In this document: piece after piece, positions 1 through 10,029 of the stretch | Position numbering within the stretch: position 1 is the stretch's first letter | How the letters are laid out: each line of letters begins with the position of its first letter | Origin: Euglena gracilis | Taxonomy: Eukaryota; Euglenida; Euglenophyceae; Euglenales | DNA: 64,000 nt | Reading direction: 5' to 3' | NCBI GenBank assembly: GCA_039621445.1 | Contig: CP154956.1 | Span: 59,343,178 to 59,407,177, forward strand | The notes under the pieces: generated by a model | What the model was told of the DNA's origin: nothing | Database searches by the model: none | Seen by the model: the letters and a program-made list of their open reading frames with translations, nothing else | Made by a program: the position numbers and the translations under genes

Positions 1-1941
1 GTTCCCCTGCCGCTCGCGGGGCAGAGACGAATGATACAGCCGTTCCTGTCGGAGACGGCGGCGCTGCCTCCAGAATGGTGACGGAGGGGCTGCGGTCGCG
101 TTCCTCCCGCCGCGGAATCGCGGTGGTGGAAGCGACTGACGCCTCCCGTCTCCTTCGCGCCAGAGGTTCATCCTCTGGGGCGATGAAGGCGCGCAGATCC
201 TCGGGCGAACTAGGATCGTCGGGTGCCATCGGCATCCCTGGGCATCCGCCAGCCTGTAAAAGGCCAGCGTACTGCTACTGGCGCTGTTGGGCCAGGGTGG
301 CGGCCATGATGGCTGCACCCAAGCGTTTGCAGGCCTGTTCGGGCCCAGGAAGCCGCGGTAACGCGTGTCTTCCCAGACCTCGAAAAACCCGTCCTCGAAC
401 TCCTGCACGCATGCCAGAATCGGCATACCCAGGTCGAGGATGGCCTTCGGGTGATTCATCAGCTGGAGGAATACCTCCCTGTCGAGGGTACCGCCAAACT
501 GTCGCCTCAAATGTTCCTCCAGGTCTATCCCGGCCAGGTGCCCGTTGGGGCGCAGGTCGGCGATAACCCGACGACGACGAGGTCCCTCAACGGGGTCGCC
601 GTAGTCTGGTGGCAAGCTTTCCATACCAGGCCTATCGTCCTGGGGGTCACGGAGATGTATATACACCTCCATGACGTAGGTGGTCCAGGCTCGCCACCAG
701 AACTGTTGCAGCATAAAAATACGCTGCTTATGGACGCGGCGACTTTTGCCCTGGACATCCGGGGCGTCGCGGCACACATGCATAAGCATGCGGCGTCCCA
801 TCTCCAGGCCCGGGTCATCCCGAGGCGGTGGAGGACTTCCGCGCACGCCGAATCCCCAGAAGTCGACAGGAAACTCCTGCCGGCAGTACTTACAACATAG
901 GTCATACCTCTGTGGGTAAGCCAGGGAAACACGCTTAACGCGGAAGGTGGAGCCGTAATGGCTCACCAGCCACACCTGGAGGTTGTTGCACCACAACACC
1001 TCGATCAGGCGTTCGATGTCGGGGTTGAGTGGGTAGTATTTCCACTGCACACCGAGAGGGCCGACTGTGTGGATACAGTTGAAGATTGCCTTCAGCCTTC
1101 GGGCCAACACATGCTGGTCCCGAAATACTAACTGGTGCAGGTAACTGCGGCCAGTGGAGTCGCTGAAGAGACCCCAGTTCTGGCAAGGGTATCCCAGCCA
1201 AAACCAGAGTTCCCAGAAACCCGGCTGGGCATCCAGCAAGGGTCTGCCACCTTCACCTTCGAAGGCGTACAGATCAATTCCGTAATGGAATTGTCTGACT
1301 CTGTTCTCGGTGTGGTGTAATACCACATCGATGACTGCTTGCGGAGGGGTGACGGGCAGGTTTCCTGCAGTATGGTATCCATTCTGCATTCGCCAGCCTT
1401 CGTCCTCCAGCTCCTCCTTGAACCTGAGCATCTGCACACAGTCTGCGCGGACTCCTGCTGGTTCTTCTTCCACCTCACGTGCTGTTCCCCTACCTTTGCC
1501 CTCCCCCTTCCCTTTGCCGGCCACGCCTTTGCCTTCTCCCCTGCCTTTGCCCTCCGCCTTGCCTGTGTCCTTTCCCGTCTGGCGAATACCAGAGGGTCGG
1601 GCGCTCGGTGCCGCAGGAGTCGGTTCGGTTCCTTCCCATTCCATCTCTGGGGAGGGACCTGGCCGCTCCGCTGCACGTCGCGGTGATGGCGTGGCTGGGC
1701 GCTTGCTAGGAGCCTGGCGTGGGCTTGGCTTCGACGCAGGGGGTCGCGGCTCCTTCCATACCGGAGGGATCGGCGGTGGCATTGCGGCAACAGGACGGCT
1801 CATCGCCACCTGTGCCTCTGCCGGTGGTCGTCCAGCCGGGGTATCCTGGCTAGTTTCCACCTGCATTGCCACCGCCTTCCGCGTCCCTTGGGCTAGGTCG
1901 CCTGGGCTGGTGTGTAAGGTTTTCCGTAGCCCTGTCGCGCT
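1..1941 (-). CDS. Unrecognised large ORF with GKG-rich segment, C-terminal side (partial)
   Basis: The minus-strand frame is open without a stop from 1,941 to the window edge (over 640 codons), though no ATG ORF of this length exists in it. It overlaps the end of the ORF at 1,850-3,121 in another frame, so it probably continues that protein through a frameshift in the overlap. It holds a Pro/Arg/Ser-rich stretch, a basic Gly-Lys-rich tract (repeated GKGKG and GEGKG, about 1,480-1,580), then some 380 residues of ordinary globular composition rich in Trp, Tyr and Leu. A possible zinc site, CCKYCRQEF, lies near 880. Near 340 a neighbouring frame becomes the more protein-like one (acidic, SPEDLRAF), so a second frameshift is likely there. 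I do not recognise the family. The GKG tract recalls the Gag tail of the family 2 element, and its position just after a chromovirus integrase allows a third retroelement ORF. That is inference. Confidence 0.5.
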
Positions 1942-3121
1942 TCAGGGTGGCAGGTAATACTGCCACGCCTGCCGGGGGCTCACCGGGTAATACCGGGGTT
2001 GCCACCCGCAGCTGCGGCTGGTACGGATGGTATGGGGTGTATCCACGGCCCTGAAGGGCAGCCAGAGAGGAGTAATACCTCGTCCGGTGCTCTTCAGACG
2101 CGAATACTGGCTCCTGCAGGAAGTGCCGAGCAAGCTCATCCTGCTCGGTTCCCGGAGGTGCCATATGATAGTAGGGAGTCTCCTGCCGACGGGGGACATC
2201 CCCAGTCTGGACAGGGGCTGCACTGGGCGGTCGGGCTGCCTCACGGTGGGGAGGTTCATCCTCCACCACTATGGGCTCCGCCTGCCTCCGTGGCTCAACG
2301 CCAGGGGCAGGGGCGACCGATGATGCCTGAGGCATCCAGTGCATGAACATGTGTTGGACGTATGCCTCAGGGGGCACGTCCGACTGTCCGGCTGGGAGCA
2401 CGCGTGCGCCGCGCGGGTAATCCGCGTGCGTCGCGTACCGCGAGACAAATTGCTCCGCTGGCGGCTCGCGCGGCGGCATTCGCTGCGGCGAGGGCGGGCG
2501 AGCAAAAATTCTCGTCATCCCAGGTGGGACATGCACAGCCTCACCTACCGGTGGGGGCGTGTGCTCACGCATATGCACGGTGTGGGATCCCACCGGCGTC
2601 TGCGTTTGCAGCATGGGCGGCACATACACGCCCAGGTCCATCATGGTCTCGCCAGGCTAAAATCCGGAATCGGATGCCGACGAGAAATACCGTCTCCCTG
2701 TCATCAGGGCCTGACCACAGGGACACCACTGAGCCACAGGGGTGTTGGCTACCACCAACAACTGAGCACAGTATGCATCCCAAAGGGCTTGCATAAAGGG
2801 CTCCGTTGGGGGGTGTGCGCACATACGCATCGCCCGCTCCAACGTCTCCGTAGTGCGGAAGATCATCTCTCCCGCATACGGGGGCAAGCGCGATCTGCGC
2901 TGCGCTGGTGGCTGAGGTGCCGGCTGCTGGACGGCAGATGGATCTGGTACCGCGTATGCGGACCGGCTACTGGTAGCCGCGGCGAATACCGGGGCTGAAA
3001 CCCTCTCAGCATGTGGGGCACCCGGAATCGGGGCCTCAGCATACTGAGGGTACTGGGGGTATGGCGCGCCAGAAGGCTGCGGCCATGGTGGACCTGGTCC
3101 AGGTCCGCGCCCAGGCAGCAT
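1850..3121 (-). pseudogene. Pro-rich ORF upstream of the GKG ORF, one in-frame TAG
   Basis: This frame begins with ATG at 3,121 (MLPGRGPGPG) and is low-complexity Pro/Ala/Tyr-rich at first. A more structured part follows (RTTETLERAMRMCAHPPTEP, then QALWDAYCAQLL). An in-frame TAG lies at 2,657-2,659. The same frame resumes at once and runs to a TAG near 1,850, with Pro/Glu-rich sequence (VPPEAYVQHMFMHWMP). The two halves have the same style on both sides of the TAG, so a nonsense change in one gene is the simplest reading. The last 90 bases overlap the next ORF. It starts about 200 bases downstream of the chromodomain ORF on the same strand. I do not recognise a family; it could be a Gag-like or extra retroelement ORF. 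Confidence 0.4.
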
Positions 3122-3317
3122 GATGCTACCCGAACGACGACGACAACTAAGGGTAACCTTGTTGTCAGTCGCTTTGAGTGCTGGTGCACTGAAAAAGCAA
3201 GGCTTCTATCTTAATCAAAAACTCCGTGAGAAAGATAGAGAAAGAGGGAAGTGCAGGGGGGGGTATAAACGCGAAACATTCACACAAAACACACGCATTC
3301 TCCAAAACGAAATCGTT
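3122..3317. other. Spacer between pol and the downstream minus-strand ORF
   Basis: These 196 bases lie between the chromodomain stop and the next minus-strand ATG. On the minus strand they start with AT-rich sequence, pass through a C-run and a pyrimidine tract (CCCTCTTTCTCTATC), and end in a leader before the ATG. They could hold a 3' untranslated region, a promoter or an LTR remnant. I see no second copy in the window that would prove an LTR. Confidence 0.3.
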
Positions 3318-4945
3318 TCAGAAAGTGTTTATGTTTATGTCTATGTTATTGCACTTGTTCCACAGCTTCCAATCCTGCTGGATATATCCAACAAAACTGG
3401 ATGCTGGCTCCCAAGTGTCCTCCTCTGGCCCATACCCTTTCCAGCGAACTTTCCAGTAGTGCACACCCCTGTCGACCTTGTGGTCTATTATCTTATCGAC
3501 CACAAAGTCGTCCGTTTCAGGTAATCTGGAACGGGGCTTGAAATATAGGCAGGTGATCGCTTTTCCGTCTGGGGGGCTTAGGTACGGTTTGAAGTCGTCC
3601 ATATGGACGTCCTCAATCCCGTTGGGCAAGGCAACTTTATATCACCCGCTACTACCTAACCTCTCCAAAATTTCGCATGGGCCGAGTCAAAGAGGATCTA
3701 GCTTGGAAGATTGCATGCGGGTGCGGTTATTCCGTACCCACACGCGGTCACCTGGACTATACACAGGTGTGTTGAAGTTCTGTAAAAACGATTTCCGTTT
3801 GTTGGAATGAATTTTTGTGATACGTGATTGGACTGCAGAGCGGAGTGATTCCACTTCTGCAAACCACGTTTCACAGCTGACGCTACTTTGGGCGGGTCTC
3901 TCCGAGGGGATATCCCCTATGGCCGGAGGGTCTCGTCCGAAAACGATGTTGTACAGTGAGTGTGGTAATACCAACCCTGGCAAGGTATTGATGTAAAATA
4001 AACACCAATGAAGAACGGATAACCAATTCTTACCCGAGTCAGCCAGTGAAAGGCGAAGCATATTTCACGGCTGCCTCGGCTCTACCATTGCCTTTCTGGC
4101 GGTATATAATGGAAAAATGCTGCGCAATGCAGAGTAAACGCACAAAGTTGTGAAAAACCGCGAAGAGATCAAGTGATCTTGATCACTCAGATACATTTCT
4201 CCAGGAATATAGATGCCAAAATTTGGGCTGTCAACCCTGCTTTCCGGCATGGAATGGCTACTATGTACCCACTCAGCCGACAGACGACAACAAGAACGTA
4301 ATCGTAAATTTTGTCATCTGATCCTTTGCAAGGTTCAAGTTCGAGAAAATCCATGCAGAGGGACGTAAAAATGTCAGGTGGTACGGGGAAAAAGTCCATC
4401 GTACCAGGGGGGGTACCTCTGCGCGGTTTCACAGCCTGACAAATTTGGCACCGTTGCGAAACTTGCAAACAGCGCGAATATAATTCTTTTTCACTCAGGG
4501 TTGTGCAATATCTGCGACCCACTAGTGAAAGAAGTTTGGGGGCCCCAGGGTGACCATGGTTGTGATAGCTCAAAATCACATCATCAACCAGGTCTTGGGG
4601 TATACAATATTTATAACCAGAATCATTCCGGAAAATAAGCCGCAATGGTGATAGAGAGGAATTCTCTATGGATTCACCATTACGAAGTCTATTCACAATG
4701 GTACTATATAGGGGCACGCGAATAATCCCATTCTCGGAAAAATAGGGGGGTAGGAGTTTCTGTACGCGTAATGCGACGGGGTCCGGCAGTGCGTCCACGC
4801 CGGCGCCTTCCACGCAATGGTGAAATGGTGATGCTGCGATACACCCGGGAAACCGGTAGTGAATCGAGCATGTTGTCCGCAGCGTCGGATCGACGTGCGA
4901 ACTGGTCAGCCTCATGGCTGCCATGAAAAGTCGCATCACCCTCAT
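3318..4945 (-). pseudogene. Family 1 integrase with C-terminal chromodomain (broken)
   Basis: Read from 4,945 downward, this encodes a Ty3/gypsy integrase. The zinc-binding H2C2 module is seen as YHNHGHPGAPKLLSL followed by CQICQ. The first catalytic Asp lies in CMDFLELEP, the second in SDQDHLISSRFF. A C-terminal SH3-like part (YSPGDRVWVRN) leads to a chromodomain ([20 protein letters not shown]) that ends near 3,318. The frame is broken: a shift near 4,187-4,250, another near 4,065, and two in-frame TGA codons between 3,630 and 3,690 at positions where related proteins would have Trp and Arg. Chromodomains in chromoviruses bind modified histones and steer integration. The gene is dead as written, and it directly follows the RNase H region on the same strand. 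Confidence 0.8.
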
Positions 4946-6920
4946 CCGGGTTCCCAGGAGAATACCAGGGGGCTCGGCTGAGAGGATCCGCTACTTTTTG
5001 CGTATGACCCGGGGTATAAACTACCACCAGGTTAAACTGGCTCAAGAACTCATGCCATCGGCATCTTCTGCCAACTGATGACATGGCCTTGTTCAGGTCC
5101 TCGGTATACCAGTGTTGAAGGCTCTCATGATCCGTCAACACTAGTATCTGGACCAAGCTGCTGGCTATCCAGCTGCGGAACTTCTGGAGAATTAGCACAA
5201 TGGCATATGTCTCCTTTTCGCGAATGCTCCATTTAACGTTTAGCGCCATCCTTGAGCTCGATTTTGCAAACACCGAACGGACGGAAAATCGCGGGGTCGA
5301 TGTCGCAGGCGTAAACAGATTATCCAGTACACCATGAAATTCGCGAGTAATTCGCGAACAAAAGTCAGCAGACTTGGGGTGTTGGTCCGCACTCTCAATG
5401 ACCGCAGAAATCTGCGTTGAGGGTGTGGCATCCCCATTGGTACCAAGGTATCTTGGCACACGCAAATCGGATATTCCGAATGCGTCGAAGAAACAAACAC
5501 GAAAAATGATTTCTTTAACAGGTGGTAATAATATACCACAAAAATCCTCAAATAGTTGTACATCAGCGGGTAAATCCCACCAATGAAAACACACATAGGA
5601 TAATTGGTGAAACGAATCCGCATTCGGATTGACGGGTATGAGGAGTGCTCCTCGCGCTTCATCGCGGAGGATTTTCTCAACCACATCCGGGATAAGTTTC
5701 GGGGGAGGGTGCATCCATAGCACCGTATCACCCCAAAATTTTAGAAATGCGTTGGTATGTCGCGACCAATATCGCGACAAGCGCGCATGCGCTTTTGATA
5801 AAAACGCATCAATTTCCAACGACAAATCGAAGGAATCAGCCAAAACCGCTATTTTGGAGAACCATTCCTCCAAAATACGGTATTGACCAAAATTAAATGC
5901 GTTCCATACACGCATTGCGTATGTGTCGACCTGATTCGCGGGTTGAAGAGCGGTAACGCAATTCAGGGATCCGCAAACATAGGTCAAGGGTGTGTCATCC
6001 ACACTCCCTAGGAGCATTCCCGAGGGTTGATGGGTTGGATGGGTGCATACCCAGTCCATATCATGCCAGATGGAGGTGGGGGAGGTGTGTGACACGGATT
6101 TCGCGGTCCCAAACAACAAGGCAATACCTCGTTGTTGGAGCACTTGATGTACGGTCGCGCATTGCGATCCGCAACCAAGTGTATGGTAACGCGAAATCGG
6201 GATTAGTGTTGGTGTTTGGACTAGACATCCACAATCGAAATCTGGCTGGGCGGAAATTCTCCTACAGTGCACACATTGGAAGGAAGTGTCGGAGTAGTGG
6301 TCCTGGTCGCGCATGTTGGTCTGGTGGGGGTGTGTGTAAAAGTTGGGATGCGCTGTTGTAGCTGCTAGGGGGTGTACAGATGTATCTGAAAGCGATACAT
6401 CTGGTGGAAAACGGGGTATTGGTGCAGCTGGGCGACTACTCGACACCGTACGTACTTCAGGCCTTTGGGCTTTCGTCTTGTAACCCAGTGGAACGAGGGG
6501 TGTACCGCTACTCGCTTGCCCTGCCTCATGGAGAACGAAAGTTGGTATGTCCATGGGCAGGGGGTGAACTTTCTCGGTACACCCGGTGTGGAAAACGTTG
6601 TTTGGTGAGGTTGGTAACGGGGTAAAATTTTTTGAAAACGGTGTGGAAAAATTGGTGGTCGTCGCGGTTGACGCCACAGGTGTTGGTGGTTTGGGGGGGA
6701 ATGAGGAGAATGGTGATGTGCGCAAACCGTGGGAGTGGCAATCCACTACCAGCCGGTGCTGACGTAAAAAGGGGTATCCCAGAATTACGTCAGAACCATG
6801 GATTCCGGATTCGTATCCCCAGGTATCCGGAAAATTTTGGGGTTGGGGGGGGTGTGAGTGGTGCTTGGGGATGAGGGGTAGGACAATGTCCAAAAAGCAT
6901 CCCAAGTCACCACCGCACAT
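4704..6920 (-). pseudogene. Family 1 pol: protease end, linker, NPP-like domain, RNase H; no RT
   Basis: A single 738-codon frame. Residues 1-60 hold the end of a retroviral-type aspartic protease (SDVILGYPFLRQHRLVVDC). A Pro/Thr-rich linker follows, then a Cys/His cluster (FQCVHCRR, FDCGC) near residues 215-235. Residues 340-500 contain DAFLSKAHARLSRYW and LWMHPPPKLIPDVVEKI, which resemble the NPP segment that follows RNase H in DIRS-type and some other retroelements. Residues 575-690 are the second half of a Ty3-type RNase H (REKETYAIV, VLTDHESLQHWY, YTPGHTQKVADPLSRAPW). The TDAS start of RNase H and all RT motifs, including the YxDD box, are missing, and the ORF is too short to contain an RT. 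This suggests an internal replacement or deletion. It overlaps the integrase frame by about 240 bases. Confidence 0.7.
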
Positions 6921-6962
6921 GGGGGTGTTGTCAGCCGTCGTAATTTTGATCGGCTTCTTGGC

Positions 6963-7331
6963 TTAAACCAAGAGGGGGGTTGGTATCAACCCGAACCGAA
7001 AAAGTAGTGCAATGCGACAACCAGTGTCAATGAGAATTTTGACTTTTGTACAAAAATTTTGGATTTTGATTTCCGCTTGGACCAAAAGTTCCATGGGGGG
7101 TAAGCAAAGTGAAGGGTTTGGCGAAAATACGTTTCCTTGCCAGCTTTCCCATGAACCCTTTCGTACTTTGCACAACATTCCGAGCGGAAAGTTGGAGTGG
7201 GGGGTGGGGGTGTGTACCAGGCACAATCCCAGCTCTGTAGGAAACCTGCAGAGTCTGGATCCGTCACAATCTGACGGCTGTGATGAACACAGCCTGACGA
7301 TCGTGGCAGATCCTATGGGAATTAGCGACAC
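6963..7331 (-). pseudogene. Family 1 pol start: aspartic protease N-terminal part
   Basis: This minus-strand ORF ends with VKILIDTGCRIALLFRFG, the catalytic DTG loop of a retroelement aspartic protease (about 7,000-7,030). A stop then separates it from the flap and second half of the protease, which lie in the next ORF. Its first half (MSLIPIGSATIVRLCSSQ) comes from a segment repeated on the other strand at about 34,070-34,480 and 40,711-41,130. In those copies it stands downstream of a family 1 gag, in the same sense. The gag-to-pol order of family 1 can therefore be read across copies, although no copy in the window is complete. Confidence 0.65.
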
Positions 7332-7630
7332 GTATCACACGTGCTCGCGTGATCTCTTTTCCTCACAGGTGGTATTCTATTCTTCACATTCTGACTGTTT
7401 TGAAGTAAGAGGATAAACCTCTGAAAGGACTGAACACGACTGTGAAGGAAAGTCCTTTCACAGCGCTTTGCTTTGTGCTTTGCCTCAGCATAGGGGAATT
7501 GGGAAAAAGGGCTTTGTTACTCCAAGGATTTTTACACACCTAAGTAGGTGCGCACCAGGAGAAAGCGAAACAGGCTTTTCCGGGGTGAAAAGGGTCAAAG
7601 GGAAGTCCTTGGACGTACACTTGGTAGAGT
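7332..7630 (-). repeat. Family 1 gag-pol junction segment, cut off at the family 2 LTR
   Basis: No gene is visible here. The DNA is the left part of a segment (about 7,205-7,625) that recurs inverted after gag copies C (34,071-34,480) and E (40,711-41,130), and partly before copy D (34,766-34,855). It contains short hairpins, for example the 7-base stem GGCTGTG / CACAGCC (in the shared part, at 41,043-41,061). Similarity to the other copies stops within a few bases of the family 2 LTR at 7,631. Confidence 0.6.
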
Positions 7631-8273
7631 TGGCGGACCGGCCGCTGCACCTTCCATTGCCACTATTACAGCCTGCTGTTGTATATAGCGAACCACTGCG
7701 CTAATTCAGCATCAAAATAGCGCAAACCGCACCTCTAACTGTTCTGTTTTTCACTGCAGGCTCCCTCTTTTTACCCATGGTTTCAATTCAAGATTGTGCC
7801 TGCTGAATCAAGACCAAGGTCAAAATATATCAATTTTCAAGGAATTTCAAGGGAATTCAAGGAAAGGCACTGGAGCCAAGAAAGTGCAAAAGTTCAAGAA
7901 AGTGAAAAATACCAAGGGCGGAGCAAGCAAAAGATTACAAAAAAGTTGGCTATCTGCTGGCGCAGGAGAGCAGTACAAGCCAAAAAGGTGTTGGTGCTGG
8001 GGTATCTGAAGCCTAGGGGAGGGCAACCAGGCCTTTTCCTAAACCCCCCCCACTGCCGGAAGGGACGCCAAGCCGGACTCCCCCCTCCAACCACTCCCCA
8101 AAAAGGAGGGCCTTCGGTCCCCGGGAAAAAATCCTACGTGGGAAGGGGAGTATCCCGAACCTACCCCTCTCCCCAGAGCCCATCGCGCCTACCCCCCACC
8201 CGCTGGTACCCCCTCACGGACCCCCGGGAGTGAAGGCTGGGCAAAAACAAAATCGTTCGGGAAACTGGTAGCA
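7631..8273 (+). repeat. 5' LTR of family 2 element
   Basis: It matches 18,933-19,575 almost base for base. It begins TGGCGGACC and ends GTAGCA, the usual TG...CA form. A TATATA box lies at 7,682-7,687, about 50 bases in, and could be the core of the U3 promoter. Differences from the 3' LTR: G/C near 7,903, C/T near 8,186, one missing C in a C-run near 8,200 and one extra G near 8,268. The shared sequence extends a few bases to the left (AGAGT), so the outer boundary is uncertain by about 5 bases. Confidence 0.85.
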
Positions 8274-8322
8274 GAGGATTTTCACAGAACAAAATTTCCT
8301 GGGAACAAACCACACCGACAAG
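8266..8322 (+). promoter_or_regulatory. Putative primer-binding site and short leader
   Basis: TGGTAGCAGAGG at 8,266 resembles the initiator-Met tRNA primer-binding site of many LTR elements (TGGTATCAGAGC) with two differences. If it is the PBS, the LTR would end at 8,265 rather than 8,273. The 3' LTR flank also reads TGTAGCAG, which leaves the boundary ambiguous. The leader runs to the Gag ATG at 8,323. Confidence 0.4.
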
Positions 8323-10029
8323 ATGGATCCGGCTCCCCAGGCTCACCCCGCCCCGGTGGTGGGTGTCCCCCACCATGGGACTCCCCAACATGAAAAAGAC
8401 CGCCCCATACCCAATCCCAATCCCCCGCACACGCATGCCGCTGCTCAGTCCCCCTCAGCGTGCACAGCAGAAAAAGAATCCCCCATTTCCCCACCTAGCC
8501 CCGCTCAAGAAAAGGCGATAAGCCCAAACCCCCAGCTCCCATTCCCACTCCAGCTCACATTCCCCATCCTGTCCACCCCATCCCCACCCTCGTACCTGTC
8601 CCAGTCCCTGCGCACCACCACCCCAGCAGCCACGCCGTCCCCGGGGAGGTCCGCGGCGGCGTTCGCGGCGGGGTCCGCGGCGGCATCCGCGGCGGCGTCC
8701 GCGGCGGCGTTCGCGCTGGTGCCGCTCCAGCTGCCGGAGCTGGAGTCCCCGCGGGACGCCACCCCGCTGCGGGCCCGCTTCCCGCTGCTGGCCGCGGCGG
8801 GGGCGGCGCTGCTGTTCTCCCCCACCACCCCCAGAGGGAGCCGCAAGGGGGATCAAAGGGTGTGGGGGGAACGAACCCCCTTTTCTGAAGCCTCATCGTC
8901 CCACCGGCCGCTCAAGATGCCAAGGATCGTGGATGAGATGGACGAGGACGCGACGGGTGTGGAGTATGACCAGGCAGAGGAGACGTACGAGCAGACCCTC
9001 GAGATGTACGACGAGGCGGAGCCCGAAGGTGAGGGATACGAGGAAGATATGGCCCCCGAGATGTACCAGGAGGAGATGGGTGCCGGGGATGAAGTCCCGG
9101 TACAAGACCAGCCCATGCAGGACGAGTATCCCGGGGTGTCGGAGGAGGTGGCGGTGTGGCTGACGAGCCGCATCGACGCCGTGGGCGCCCAAGTCCGCGG
9201 CGTGGAGGCGAGCCTCGGGCAGGTGGTGGCCCAGCTCGACCTCCTGGGCAACCGCACCCGGGAGATGTGGGATGACTGGCCCACCGCGGCGCTGGAGGAA
9301 ATGGACAAGGAGATCAAGGCCACGAAGGAGGCGTCCGCGGCGGCCTATCGGCAAGTGGCGGAGGGGCAAGGCAAGGTCATCGCGCAGTTCATGGAGACCA
9401 TCCAAGCCCAGCACGGACGGCTCGAGGGCCAAGTGGCGCAAGCCAAGGCGGCCGCCCGAAAGGCGGCGGATGAGGCGGCCCAAGCAATCGCCGCCGTGCA
9501 GGCTGAGCACCGTTGCCGCGAGACAGAGGTGCAAGGCTTGACGGCGATGGTGTGTGCCGGCCCCGGCGAGGGTGCGGTCCGGGTGGTGGACCCGGAAACG
9601 GCAGTGGAGGTGGCCCGTCTCCGGGGAACCATGGTGACGCGGGAGGAGATCGCCACGGTGGTGCGGCAGATGGAGGAGCGACTGCAGCGGATGGAGCTCA
9701 ACTCCAAGACCGAGATCCCGGCGTTGCAGGTGCAGTATTTCAACAAGCTGGCCGACCGGATATCCGTGGAGTTGGAGGGCAAGTGCAGGGTGTACTTGGG
9801 GAAGGTCCTCCGGGAAGTGGACCAAGTGGTGACGGCGCTGTTCAGGGACATTCAGATGGCAAAGGAGGAGATCAAGCAGTGGAATGTCAAGATGTCCGGT
9901 CTCCGCCCAGCCGGGGGACCCCCCGGTGTCCTCGGCGGCTCAGACCACGCCGCCAACCCGAGGGGCAGCCGATCCCTACCAATCCGCCCCCCAGCCTGCA
10001 TCGGCGGGGGCGGCCCGAGCCCCGGCTGA
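8323..10029 (+). CDS. Family 2 Gag, N-terminal frame (Pro/Ala-rich, acidic, coiled coil)
   Basis: This 568-codon ORF begins 50 bases after the LTR. Residues 1-200 are Pro-rich and then Ala-rich (a run of GCG/GCC codons near 8,650-8,720). Residues 205-270 are strongly acidic with repeated Met/Tyr/Glu. Residues 285-530 are a long alpha-helical, coiled-coil-like region (GQVVAQLDLLGN, RKAADEAAQAIAAVQAEHR, EEIATVVRQMEERLQRMEL). The useful frame ends near 9,890; the rest, to the TGA at 10,027-10,029, is probably out of frame. The next ORF overlaps by 146 bases in the +1 frame and carries the capsid part. The first part of a retroelement Gag, probably mediating multimerisation, is the best reading; no enzyme motif is seen. 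Confidence 0.65.
   Translation: MDPAPQAHPAPVVGVPHHGTPQHEKDRPIPNPNPPHTHAAAQSPSACTAEKESPISPPSPAQEKAISPNPQLPFPLQLTFPILSTPSPPSYLSQSLRTTTPAATPSPGRSAAAFAAGSAAASAAASAAAFALVPLQLPELESPRDATPLRARFPLLAAAGAALLFSPTTPRGSRKGDQRVWGERTPFSEASSSHRPLKMPRIVDEMDEDATGVEYDQAEETYEQTLEMYDEAEPEGEGYEEDMAPEMYQEEMGAGDEVPVQDQPMQDEYPGVSEEVAVWLTSRIDAVGAQVRGVEASLGQVVAQLDLLGNRTREMWDDWPTAALEEMDKEIKATKEASAAAYRQVAEGQGKVIAQFMETIQAQHGRLEGQVAQAKAAARKAADEAAQAIAAVQAEHRCRETEVQGLTAMVCAGPGEGAVRVVDPETAVEVARLRGTMVTREEIATVVRQMEERLQRMELNSKTEIPALQVQYFNKLADRISVELEGKCRVYLGKVLREVDQVVTALFRDIQMAKEEIKQWNVKMSGLRPAGGPPGVLGGSDHAANPRGSRSLPIRPPACIGGGGPSPG

Noticed and set aside
270-2660. Stop-codon reassignment (TAG read as Gln), suggested by in-frame TAGs in the minus-strand ORF
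   Set aside because: TAG ends gag copies C, D and E cleanly at their homologous ends, TAA ends copy A, and other breaks involve TGA and TAA; pseudogene decay explains it.
8455-9851. Large minus-strand ORFs opposite the family 2 Gag
   Set aside because: GC-rich codon bias of the plus-strand gene keeps the opposite frames open; they have no motifs and end with the gene.
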